Source: Deltaproteobacteria bacterium (GTDB lineage: Bacteria; Myxococcota; B64-G9). From it: a stretch of 7,671 nt of DNA. This document shows, piece after piece, positions 1-6,376 of this stretch. Under the pieces are notes generated by a model that was not told the DNA's origin, searched no databases, and saw nothing but the letters and a program-made list of their open reading frames with translations. A program made the translations under genes and the position numbers. Position 1 is the first letter of the stretch, and every line of letters starts with the position of its first letter. Location: assembly GCA_030591745.1 (NCBI GenBank), contig JAUVAM010000155.1, positions 1 through 7,671 of the forward strand, given 5' to 3'.

Positions 1-1672
1 CGCCGCCGCTGTGGTAGTTGGCATCGCCGTTCGTGTCAAAAGCAAAGCCGTTGCTCGCTTGCCCCTCAGACAGGATTCTGGGCAAAGGCGAGCCCCAGGT
101 GTTCCACACGCTCAAATCACCCCCAAAATCATCTTCAAAAGCCAGGGTCGAGAAGGTGGACCCTTCGAGCGGATCGGGGAAGCCACACTCCCCCCTCAAG
201 GCAAGAACTTCAGTTTCTAAAAGAGCACGGTTAAATACCCGCAGATGGTCGATGGCTCCGCTCAATGGATGTGAGCCGTCGTAATCACCCAACTTCTTGC
301 CATGGGTGTCGGTTCCAGTGGCCAAGGCGATGGGGTATTCAACCGCAAACGCTCCGTCCACGAAGATCTTGAGATTGACTCCGTCGTAGCTGACCACCAG
401 ATGAACCCATTCATCGAGCAAAGGATAGTACCCGCTGCCGATCACCGTGCCGTTGGTATCGACGGCGAGTTCGCCGCTGGCCAGAATGCACAAGGAAAAC
501 AACCTATTTTGCGCCCCGCTGTCGCTGCCGTAGGTCAAGATGCCCGCTTGGCTGACGGGTTGAGCGTCGAGGTTCAGCCACAAGGAAAAGGCGAGCGGGT
601 TGGCGCCGTCGGGGAGGGGAACCGCGTCAAAGGCCAAGGCGTCCCCATCATGGAGAAGCACGGCCCCCGCGATGTGTCCGGTCACGATGCTCGGTGCGCC
701 GACGGGCTGCGCGTCGTAAACACCATACGAGCCGGTTTCCTGAAGGAGAGACTTGGTTCCATGATCGAACAAGTAGGTGACGATGATGCTGCCATCCCCA
801 AACAGGTCGTTTTTCTTCAAGGTGTTGCCGGGTCCCGTGCAGGTGGCATTGCAGTCGACAGCACAGATTGCTCCCGTATCGCAGACCTCCGTCCCTTCCT
901 GGGCATTGTCACCGCAGACTTGCAAGCTGGAACAATCGTCCAAGCACAGGCCATCGCCCTCGCCGGGGCCGTCGTCGCAGACCTCGGTTCCCTCCCTCTC
1001 CGCGTTCCCGCAGGTCTGCATGCCGGAACAGTCGTCCAAGCACAGGCCGCCGGGACCGTCGTCGCAGACCTCGGTTCCCTCTCTCGTCGCATTCCCGCAG
1101 GTCTGCAGGCCGGAGCAATCGTCTAAGCACAGGCCTTCGCCCTCGCCGGGACCGTCGTCGCAGGCCTCGGTTCCTTCCCTCGTCGCATTTCCGCAGGTCT
1201 GCAGGCCGGAGCAATCGTCTAAGCACAGGCCTTCGCCCTCGCCGGGACCGTCGTCGCAGGTTTCGCCCGAGTCCAAGTCGCCGTTGCCGCACAGGGTGCA
1301 CACGCCCTGCGTGCAGAACAAACCGGGTCCGCAATCGTCCGACTCGTCGCAAGGTCCCCCCAGCGCGGAGTTGGAAGCGCACACCCCTTCAATGCAGACG
1401 TCCACGCAGTCATCGTTGCTGGTGCAACCGGTGCCCTCAATGCCCTTGCAGACTCCCTCCCTGCAATCCAAACCAGGTCCACACGCTCCGGATTCATCGC
1501 AACTTCCGCCGATGATGGAATAGGCCTCGCAAACCGAATCGATGCAGGCCTCGGGACAGTCGGCATTCACGAGGCAAGAAGTTGGCTCCTCATGGAATCC
1601 ATAGCGTCCGCAGGCAAGGAGGCTGAACGACAAGCAGACAACCCAAAGCTTTCTCATTATTTTTGTCGTCAC
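1..1672 (-). CDS. Surface lipoprotein with DUF4215-type Cys-rich repeats and a LamG-like domain (3' end outside window)
   Basis: Reading the minus strand gives an open frame with no stop to the window edge (552 codons from the ATG at 1657). From that ATG, the N-terminus has a basic start, a hydrophobic stretch and lipobox LLAC with Cys16, so a lipid-anchored exported protein is predicted. Residues 28-121 form cysteine modules of the GxxCxxxxDCGPGLxC type. Residues about 124-248 are four near-identical repeats carrying CGNxxxxGTExCDDG and GLCLDDC, matching the myxobacterial DUF4215 pattern. Residues about 285-491 resemble a LamG/concanavalin-like fold (FSLWLNL, EWVHLVVSYDG, LKIFVDG, GAIDHLRVFNRAL). 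A further domain begins near residue 500 (FEDDFGGDLSVW, DTNGDANY) and is cut by the window. I prefer the in-frame GTG at 1672 because AAGGAAGG lies 8 nt before it; the ATG at 1657 has no close Shine-Dalgarno sequence. The ligand is unknown; glycan binding or adhesion is only an inference from the fold. Confidence 0.9.
   Translation of the reverse strand, partial: MTTKIMRKLWVVCLSFSLLACGRYGFHEEPTSCLVNADCPEACIDSVCEAYSIIGGSCDESGACGPGLDCREGVCKGIEGTGCTSNDDCVDVCIEGVCASNSALGGPCDESDDCGPGLFCTQGVCTLCGNGDLDSGETCDDGPGEGEGLCLDDCSGLQTCGNATREGTEACDDGPGEGEGLCLDDCSGLQTCGNATREGTEVCDDGPGGLCLDDCSGMQTCGNAEREGTEVCDDGPGEGDGLCLDDCSSLQVCGDNAQEGTEVCDTGAICAVDCNATCTGPGNTLKKNDLFGDGSIIVTYLFDHGTKSLLQETGSYGVYDAQPVGAPSIVTGHIAGAVLLHDGDALAFDAVPLPDGANPLAFSLWLNLDAQPVSQAGILTYGSDSGAQNRLFSLCILASGELAVDTNGTVIGSGYYPLLDEWVHLVVSYDGVNLKIFVDGAFAVEYPIALATGTDTHGKKLGDYDGSHPLSGAIDHLRVFNRALLETEVLALRGECGFPDPLEGSTFSTLAFEDDFGGDLSVWNTWGSPLPRILSEGQASNGFAFDTNGDANYHSGG
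914..1288 (-). repeat. Four tandem 96/87-bp repeats coding for DUF4215-type modules
   Basis: Units lie at about 914-1009, 1010-1096, 1097-1192 and 1193-1288. Three are 96 bp (32 residues); the second is 87 bp because it lacks three residues of the GEGEG linker. Each encodes four cysteines in the order CGN, CDDG, CLDD, CSG. Positions 1095-1164 and 1191-1260 are identical over 70 bp, including the rare-looking TTA leucine codon, which points to recent duplication or gene conversion. All length changes are multiples of three, so the frame is kept. Confidence 0.9.
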
Positions 1673-1679
1673 CAATCCC

Positions 1680-1694
1680 GCCTTCCTTGAAGGC
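1680..1694 (-). promoter_or_regulatory. Ribosome-binding site inside a small hairpin, upstream of the LamG lipoprotein
   Basis: On the minus strand the leader reads GCCTTC-AAG-GAAGGC, a perfect 6-bp stem with a 3-nt loop. The Shine-Dalgarno-like AAGGAAGG (plus-strand 1681-1688) makes up the loop and most of the 3' arm, 8 nt before the GTG at 1672. It supports the GTG start and could mask the ribosome site. No T-run follows, so it is not a terminator. Confidence 0.4.
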
Positions 1695-1795
1695 CCATCG
1701 AACCAGCCCTTCGTAAAACCGACACTCAAGAGCATCTTTACATTCGGGAGACATTCCGGCAAGCCAAATGGGCGCTACTGTGGTAGGTTGCGAGC

Positions 1796-2524
1796 ATGCA
1801 TCGTCTTTTCGAAAAGGTGGATTGGCAGGTTTTTGGCGGCCTGGTTCTTCTTTCCGTGGGGCTGCTTCTGGCCTGGGAAACCCCAGTGGTCTGGCCGCTC
1901 AAGATCCTTGTGGTCTTCTTCCACGAGCTCAGTCATGGCCTGGCGGCCCTGGTCACGGGCGGTTCCATCGTGCGCATCGAATTGGTGGCCCAGCAAGGGG
2001 GTCTTTGCATGACGATGGGGGGCAGCCGTTTCGTGGTTTTGAGCGCGGGTTATCTGGGCTCCATGATTTTCGGCGGCGTGATCTTGCTGGTGGCGTCTCG
2101 AACTCGTCTCGATCGCATCGCTTCCGGGGTCTTGGGGGCTTTGTTGCTTCTGGTGACCTTGCTGCTCATCCGTCCCTGGTTTTCCTTTGGTTTGGTTTTC
2201 GGTCTGGTGACCGGTCTTGTCTTGCTCGGCATGGCTCGGTTTTTGTCCGAGGGCATCAATGACTTCGTCCTGCGCATCATCGGCCTGACTTCTTGTCTTT
2301 ACGCCGTCTTCGACATCAAAAGCGACATCCTGGATCGACCCGGCCTGCGCTCCGACGCCTACATGCTGGGCGAACTGACGGGTCTTCCCACCCAGTTCTG
2401 GGGCATCATTTGGATAGCCCTGGCCGTCATCGGCTCGGCGGTGTTTTTGCTATTGGCCTGCAAGAAGAAGGCGGGCACGGCCACCGAAGGGTCAGAAACA
2501 CTGGGGTCAGAAACCGGCACATGA
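1796..2524 (+). CDS. M50B-like integral membrane zinc metalloprotease
   Basis: This 242-residue protein is very hydrophobic, with about six likely membrane segments (near residues 12-27, 31-42, 79-100, 109-125, 129-147 and 201-222). HELSH at residues 43-47 is the zinc-binding HExxH motif and sits in a membrane segment, as in site-2-type (M50) proteases. The context FFHELSHGLAALVTGG and the later SAGYLGS fit the Peptidase_M50B-like family. SDAYMLGELTGLP (186-198) matches the conserved C-terminal region; D187 is a candidate further metal ligand, but this is tentative. Many family members have no known substrate, and none is suggested by the neighbours. The ATG at 1796 has only a weak ribosome site (TAGG about 10 nt upstream). 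The last residues (EGSETLGSETGT) and the stop codon come from repeat-element DNA (2489-2530), so the native C-terminus may have been different. Confidence 0.85.
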   Translation: MHRLFEKVDWQVFGGLVLLSVGLLLAWETPVVWPLKILVVFFHELSHGLAALVTGGSIVRIELVAQQGGLCMTMGGSRFVVLSAGYLGSMIFGGVILLVASRTRLDRIASGVLGALLLLVTLLLIRPWFSFGLVFGLVTGLVLLGMARFLSEGINDFVLRIIGLTSCLYAVFDIKSDILDRPGLRSDAYMLGELTGLPTQFWGIIWIALAVIGSAVFLLLACKKKAGTATEGSETLGSETGT

Positions 2525-2605
2525 CACATTGGAAACAAGTAAAGCAAGTAGTTAAGGGCTGAATTCCGAGGGATGGCTATGTGTCAAGTGCCGGTGTCTG
2601 ACCCC
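2503..2605. repeat. Imperfect inverted repeat, REP/REPIN- or MITE-like
   Basis: Arms of 28 bp at 2503-2530 and 2578-2605 are reverse complements at 25 of 28 positions. They start and end with GGGGTCAG and CTGACCCC, and each contains a CCGGCAC or GTGCCGG core. They enclose a 47-bp spacer. An extra partial copy, GGGTCAGAAAC, lies at 2489-2499 just before the same string at 2504-2514. Two inverted palindromic units about 100 bp across are typical of REPINs mobilised by RAYT (Y1-type) transposases, but no such transposase is in the window. The element overlaps the 3' end of the M50B gene and could fold into a long hairpin in RNA, possibly limiting read-through. Confidence 0.75.
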
Positions 2606-2639
2606 ACTAGACGTGCACAAGCCCTTACTTGAGCGAGCC

Positions 2640-2669
2640 TTGACCTGCTTTTTCTGATTGTTGTATTCT
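2640..2669 (+). promoter_or_regulatory. Possible sigma-70-like promoter before the Cys-rich FGE-domain gene
   Basis: TTGACC (2640-2645; five of six to TTGACA) is followed after 18 bp by TATTCT (2664-2669; four of six to TATAAT). A start about 7 nt downstream would fall at or next to the ATG at 2676, so the transcript could be leaderless. That would fit the lack of a clear Shine-Dalgarno sequence there. This rests on consensus matching only. Confidence 0.3.
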
Positions 2670-2675
2670 GGAACG

Positions 2676-2731
2676 ATGAATTATTTGAAAATCTTTATTG
2701 CTTTGGTCCTCCCTGTGTGGACGGGGGGGGG
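2676..2731 (+). other. Signal-peptide coding segment, out of frame with the downstream gene
   Basis: The ATG at 2676 encodes MNYLKIFIALVLPVWTGGG, a lysine followed by a hydrophobic core, as in a lipoprotein signal peptide. In this frame the sequence after the G-run reads SPAVKNQS and loses the cysteine pattern. In the frame of the 2717-4498 gene the same DNA reads GGGLAGCEEP, a good lipobox (LAGC). One added G, or two removed, in 2723-2731 joins the halves with the lipobox cysteine at residue 23 (or 22). The natural gene is therefore probably 2676-4498. Confidence 0.75.
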
Positions 2732-4498
2732 CTCGCCGGCTGTGAAGAACCAGTCGGCGCTTGCGCCAATGATTTGGACTGCCCGGGTCTTGAAATGTGC
2801 ATCGACGGCGAGTGCAGGATTGAATCACCGACTTGTCCCCATGTGCCCTGCGAAGCGGGTGAAGTATGTGTCGAGGGCCACTGTTATCCCGAGGATTGCG
2901 AGACTTACCATTGCCCTGGTAGCGGAGAGGTTTGCGTCGGAGATGAATGTGTGCGGCTGAACTGCGTGGGGATTGAATGTTCTGATGCCGAGGTGTGCGT
3001 GGGGGGACACTGCTATCCCGAGGATTACGAGACTTACCCTTGCCCCGGCAGCGGAGAGATTTGCATCGAGGATGAGTGCGTGCCGCGGTGCTCAAAGATT
3101 GAATGCGCCGATGCCGAGGTATGCGTCGGGGGCCACTGTTATCCCGAGGATTGCGAGACTCACCTGTGCCCCGGCAGCGGAGAGATTTGTATCGAGGATG
3201 AGTGTGTGCCGCTCTGCGTGGGGGTCGAGTGTTCCGATGGCCGGACTTGCGTCGAAGGAACTTGCTATCCGAATGCCTGTACTGATCAGGCTTGCGACGC
3301 GGACGAAGTATGCTTTCAGGGTGAATGTGTTGATAAGGAGTGCCTGGATTTCGTTGGAGTTATCGTATGCGACGAGGTCCCGGATGATTATTGCGCCGAC
3401 GATGTTTTGCGAATTTACGACGATCTGGGCGCATGTCGAGAGGGAGAGTGCATTTATTCCTTCTCCGAAGAAATCTGCCCCTCGGGTTGCCTCGATGCGG
3501 CTTGTCTGCCCTGTCAATCGGATTGCACGCAGGTAGAGTGCGGACCCGACCCTGTCTGTGGCGAATCCTGTGGAGATTGCCGGGACGGCGGTTTGTGTTC
3601 GGTCGAGGGTGTTTGCATCCATTTCAATTTCGAATGGGTGGAAATCTTGCCGGGTGACTTCGTGATGGGCAGTCCGATCGAGGAACCCGGTCGGGATGTC
3701 TACACGGGTCAATGGCCCACCCTGGACGAGACCGCACATAGCGTAAGCTTGAGCCATGGCTTCGTGATCGCCGACCGAGAGGTGAGCCAGGGCGATTTCG
3801 ATGCAATGATGGGCTATAACCCGTCCCATTTCTCCTCCTGCGGTTTCACCTGCCCGGTGGAGGACCTGACATTTCACGAAGCCGCCCTGTTTTGCAACCG
3901 CCTCTCCGAGGCTTTGGGTCTGCCATCCTGTTTTTCCTGTGGCGGGTCGGGAAGCACCGTGAATTGCGACTTCTCCGGTAATTTCGGCTCCCCATATGAC
4001 TGTCCGGGCTATCGCCTGCCGACCGAGGCCGAGTGGGAGTACGCCGCCCGGGCCGGCACCCAGACGGCTTTTTCCAACGGGTCTTTGACGAACAGCAATT
4101 GTAGCCCGCTGGACGCCAATCTGGATGAGTTGGGCTGGTATTTGGCGAATTCGGATGTCGTCTACGAAGACGCCACGGTGATTCCATGCGACGGGCTGGA
4201 CAAGAACGTCGGACCGCATCCGACGGGGCAGAAGAGCGCCAATCCCTGGGGTCTTTACGACATGAACGGCAACGTCTGGGAATGGGTTATGGATTGCTCA
4301 TACAGCTATCCGGAAGGTCAACAAATCGACCAGGTAGGGCCTCTGGATTGCTCTGCTCCCATTTTCCGTGGCGGCAGTTATGGCTCAGCCGCCCTGTATT
4401 GCAGAAACGCCGAGCGTGCCGCGGAACCTTGTCATGGGAGTACTTGTGGCGATATCGGTTTCAGACCCGTGCGCTCTATCGTTACAGTACGAAATTGA
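2717..4498 (+). CDS. Cys-rich repeat protein with C-terminal FGE-sulfatase (SUMF1-like) domain, probable lipoprotein
   Basis: The open frame is 593 residues from a GTG at 2717, but the true start is probably ATG 2676 through a frame break at the G-run. Residues 6-9 (LAGC) look like a lipobox. Residues about 16-300 are disulfide-rich, including three tandem 42/43-residue repeats (49-175) with EVCVxGHCYPED, CPGSGEICIEDEC and ECSDA. Residues about 306-586 are an FGE-sulfatase domain: WVEILPGDFVMGSP, ADREVSQGDF, YRLPTEAEWEYAARAGT, GLYDMNGNVWEW, FRGGSY, GDIGFRPVR. Formylglycine-generating enzymes use two copper-binding cysteines after the GGS motif. Here the first position appears to be Ser556 and only Cys562 remains, so sulfatase activation is unlikely. 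Many bacterial proteins with this fold have other or unknown roles. The gene ends 8 bp before the convergent gene. I infer an outer-surface protein; the FGE-fold call is firm, the function is not. Confidence 0.88.
   Translation: MDGGGLAGCEEPVGACANDLDCPGLEMCIDGECRIESPTCPHVPCEAGEVCVEGHCYPEDCETYHCPGSGEVCVGDECVRLNCVGIECSDAEVCVGGHCYPEDYETYPCPGSGEICIEDECVPRCSKIECADAEVCVGGHCYPEDCETHLCPGSGEICIEDECVPLCVGVECSDGRTCVEGTCYPNACTDQACDADEVCFQGECVDKECLDFVGVIVCDEVPDDYCADDVLRIYDDLGACREGECIYSFSEEICPSGCLDAACLPCQSDCTQVECGPDPVCGESCGDCRDGGLCSVEGVCIHFNFEWVEILPGDFVMGSPIEEPGRDVYTGQWPTLDETAHSVSLSHGFVIADREVSQGDFDAMMGYNPSHFSSCGFTCPVEDLTFHEAALFCNRLSEALGLPSCFSCGGSGSTVNCDFSGNFGSPYDCPGYRLPTEAEWEYAARAGTQTAFSNGSLTNSNCSPLDANLDELGWYLANSDVVYEDATVIPCDGLDKNVGPHPTGQKSANPWGLYDMNGNVWEWVMDCSYSYPEGQQIDQVGPLDCSAPIFRGGSYGSAALYCRNAERAAEPCHGSTCGDIGFRPVRSIVTVRN
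2723..2731 (+). repeat. Homopolymeric run of nine G at a frame junction
   Basis: Nine consecutive G lie between the signal-peptide segment and the lipobox-containing frame. Such runs change length by slipped-strand mispairing and are known contingency switches for surface proteins in other bacteria. They are also frequent sites of sequencing or assembly error. With nine G, translation from 2676 leaves the cysteine-rich frame; with ten or seven it enters it. Confidence 0.9.
2861..3241 (+). repeat. Three tandem ~126-bp Cys-rich coding repeats
   Basis: Units lie at 2861-2989 (43 residues), 2990-3115 (42) and 3116-3241 (42). Each encodes EVCVxGHCYPED-(C/Y)ET, then CPGSGE(I/V)C and a DEC module. 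Unit 1 has one extra residue (VRLNC against VPRC/VPLC). Unit 2 has Tyr where units 1 and 3 have Cys (codon TAC in place of TGC, near 3024), leaving a probable unpaired cysteine. Confidence 0.88.
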
Positions 4499-4506
4499 GC
4501 CCAGCT

Positions 4507-5427
4507 CTAGGCTCGCACCCGCGTTGATTCGATTACAACTGGGGAGAAAGGGAAGGCTTCAGCGAGCGCCAGGCGGATAAGCTTGATAAAGATTTTTTCG
4601 GCCAGATCGCCTGCGCATTCTTTGTTGGCGATTCTTTTTTTTGTGTCCCTGCCGAAGGAATTGAGGGAGAAACCCAGTAACTTATTGCCCTTTTCATCGA
4701 CCACTTGCACTTCGGCTGCAAATTGGGATTTGTACATAGTTCTCCCTCTGAAGTCCGAATGGTCGTCGTCTTTTCGCTTTACTCGAACCTTGGTGATTCT
4801 TGTGTTTTTGCCGTCTCCCGGGAGGATGGAGAACTTTTGGACCAATTCGGCCCAGGTGGCTTTGAAGCTTCCGACCTCGGTGCCGGTCAATTGGCCAAAG
4901 GTGCTTGGGTCAAGCCTGCCGGGAATGAGACCCATTATCCTAGCCCGCAAATCTTTGTTCTTGAGCATGGCGAAATCAAAACAGGCCGCAACTTCCACCA
5001 CGGATGGGGCGGGGACCTCGCCTGCATCCGCCAAGTTGTATCCGTGTATCAGGGCCGGCAGGTTCTTTTTTGGATTTTTGCGGGCGGCATCCCAGAGATT
5101 CTGTAGCTTCGCGTAGTGCTTCCGTTGCTTTTTTGTGTACTTCACGGACGAGTCGGGGACAGGTTCCTTTTCCTGAATGGCCAAGTAGGTATCTATGTGC
5201 TGGATCGCCTCTTTGTACTTCAGGCGTTTCGCTTTCTTTCTTGCGAAATAGACTTGCATCGAACCTTTGTTTCGATGGGTCGGACGCTTGGCATTGCGGC
5301 GGTACCTGGCCGCTCGTTCCCTCTCGGCCAGGTACTCAGCCGTGCTTTGGATCTGGGGAGGGGGAGTCCGTGGGGCGCATGAGATCAAAACAAATCCACT
5401 CAGGAAAAGGATCACCAGCCGTTTCAT
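4507..5427 (-). CDS. Hypothetical lipoprotein, function unknown
   Basis: This 306-residue protein starts MKRLVILFLSGFVLISC: two basic residues, a hydrophobic core and a lipobox (LISC, Cys17), so a lipid-anchored protein is predicted. The mature part starts proline-rich (APRTPPPQ) and continues with a strongly basic, probably helical region (residues about 30-120, many K/R with KK and RR pairs). The C-terminal third looks mixed alpha/beta (MYKSQFAAEVQVVDEKGNKLLGF, then a helix ending KLIRLALAEAF). I do not recognise a family. The fold could resemble assembly or transport lipoproteins, but no motif shows this. The ATG at 5427 has a weak purine-rich site (GGGGTAG). The gene converges on the FGE-domain gene with an 8-bp gap and diverges from the 5539 operon. 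Confidence 0.85.
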   Translation of the reverse strand: MKRLVILFLSGFVLISCAPRTPPPQIQSTAEYLAERERAARYRRNAKRPTHRNKGSMQVYFARKKAKRLKYKEAIQHIDTYLAIQEKEPVPDSSVKYTKKQRKHYAKLQNLWDAARKNPKKNLPALIHGYNLADAGEVPAPSVVEVAACFDFAMLKNKDLRARIMGLIPGRLDPSTFGQLTGTEVGSFKATWAELVQKFSILPGDGKNTRITKVRVKRKDDDHSDFRGRTMYKSQFAAEVQVVDEKGNKLLGFSLNSFGRDTKKRIANKECAGDLAEKIFIKLIRLALAEAFPFSPVVIESTRVRA

Positions 5428-5453
5428 TTTTGTCTACCCCGGAGGATGAAAAG

Positions 5454-5519
5454 ATGATTGAGGATTTCACATCGGTATTCCCCTGGCAAGAAAAGAGGGG
5501 TATACAGATCCCAGGGTAA
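5454..5519 (+). CDS. Possible 21-residue small ORF upstream of the DUF3109-like gene
   Basis: ATG 5454 opens a frame of 21 codons (MIEDFTSVFPWQEKRGIQIP plus G) ending in TAA at 5519, 19 nt before the next gene's ATG. GGAGG at 5441-5445 lies 8 nt upstream, as good a ribosome site as those of real genes here. It could be a leader peptide or a translationally coupled small protein. With a single sequence and such a short frame, chance is a serious alternative. Confidence 0.25.
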   Translation: MIEDFTSVFPWQEKRGIQIPG

Positions 5520-5525
5520 AAAACT

Positions 5526-5530
5526 GGAGG
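5526..5530 (+). promoter_or_regulatory. Ribosome-binding site deciding the start of the DUF3109-like gene
   Basis: GGAGG lies 8 nt before ATG 5539. This favours that start over the upstream in-frame TTG at 5458, which would add 27 residues with no conserved look. Confidence 0.8.
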
Positions 5531-5538
5531 CAGGCGAT

Positions 5539-6372
5539 ATGGAAGGGCAAGGCAGGGACTTTCTTGGGCTGATGGATGCCAGGGTGGCGCGCTGGTTGCA
5601 CACGCCGGATCCGGACTGCGAAAGTGATAATCAGATCGAGAGCGATTCGTTTTTTGACGGCTGGCTGTTGAGGCGTATGTCGCATAACGCGATTTTCGAG
5701 GTGGGTGGGGTCTTGGTGGATGAATCCATTTTGGATGTGCGTTTCGCCTGCGTGCCCGAGCGTTGCTCGCCCACAGTAGAGCGGGGCAAGTTCAAGAGCT
5801 GCTGTGCGGATCTCACCGTCTATTTGACCAAGCGAGAACGCAAGCGCTTAGAGAAGTATCGCAAGCCCCTGGCCAAATACATGCTGGAACGTGAGCCGCG
5901 CCTGGCCAAGCGCATCAAGGGCAAAAAGAAGAAAAAGAGGTTTTGGCTGGACCGTGACGGCGATGCTTTTGCGCGACCCAAGAAGCGCTGCGTGTTTTCC
6001 CTCATTGATTCGGAGGGCCGCATCCGCTGCCACCTGCACAATTTCGCGGCCAAAAATGGGATTGAACAAACCGACATCCAGCCGGTGACCTGCCGGCTTT
6101 TCCCGCTGATCCTCGTGGATTTAGAAGACGGGCGGGTTTTGGTCACGGCCATGAACACGGACAATTACAAGGCCTGGGGCGGCAAGCACCCCAAGTTCTT
6201 TCCTTGTCTCTCGGATCCCAAGTTGCCGCCGGCCATCGAGTCCATGGGACCGACTTTGGACTGGCTCTTCGGTGAGGGTTTTGCGGCCGAACTAAGCCAA
6301 GCGGGCGCGAACCATCGGCAAGAAAAAGCCGAAGCCGAAAAGGCCCTGGCGTCAGAGGTGGAGGGGGACTGA
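5539..6372 (+). CDS. YkgJ/DUF3109-like cysteine-cluster protein
   Basis: This 277-residue protein has no signal peptide or membrane segment, so it is probably cytoplasmic. Cysteines at 71, 76, 88, 89, 151, 164, 185 and 223 follow the YkgJ/DUF3109 pattern: C-x4-C, a CC pair in KFKSCCADL, then CVF, RCHLHNFA and the signature QPVTCRLFPL (181-190). The family is thought to bind zinc or an iron-sulfur centre; its biochemical role is not established. A lysine-rich insert (KGKKKKKR, 128-134) lies between the two cysteine groups. The start is set by GGAGG 8 nt upstream. The stop codon is 4 nt before the CapA-like gene, so the two are probably co-transcribed. The C-terminus is charged and looks disordered or helical (EKAEAEKALASEVEGD). 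Confidence 0.85.
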   Translation: MEGQGRDFLGLMDARVARWLHTPDPDCESDNQIESDSFFDGWLLRRMSHNAIFEVGGVLVDESILDVRFACVPERCSPTVERGKFKSCCADLTVYLTKRERKRLEKYRKPLAKYMLEREPRLAKRIKGKKKKKRFWLDRDGDAFARPKKRCVFSLIDSEGRIRCHLHNFAAKNGIEQTDIQPVTCRLFPLILVDLEDGRVLVTAMNTDNYKAWGGKHPKFFPCLSDPKLPPAIESMGPTLDWLFGEGFAAELSQAGANHRQEKAEAEKALASEVEGD

Positions 6373-6376
6373 GTTC

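Noticed and set aside
914..1288. Regularly spaced repeats as a CRISPR array
   Set aside because: The units are contiguous, have no unique spacers, and keep a reading frame with a known cysteine motif.
302..1523. Several long plus-strand open frames (302-1126, 777-1523, 868-1515)
   Set aside because: They are antisense to the LamG lipoprotein. Their repetitive Pro/Ser/Arg-rich sequences are translations of the DUF4215 repeats in wrong frames.
2503..2605. Inverted repeat as the ends of a complete insertion sequence
   Set aside because: The 47-bp interior has no room for a transposase, and no flanking target duplication is evident.
3092..4219. 375-codon minus-strand open frame
   Set aside because: It lies opposite the FGE-domain gene, whose frame carries clear conserved motifs. 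The antisense product has no recognisable domain.
4497..4514. GAGCC/GGCTC hairpin between the convergent genes as a bidirectional terminator
   Set aside because: The stem is only 5 bp with an 8-nt loop and no proper T-run on either side.
5458..5538. TTG start adding 27 residues to the DUF3109-like protein
   Set aside because: ATG 5539 has a GGAGG at ideal spacing, and the extra residues have no family similarity.
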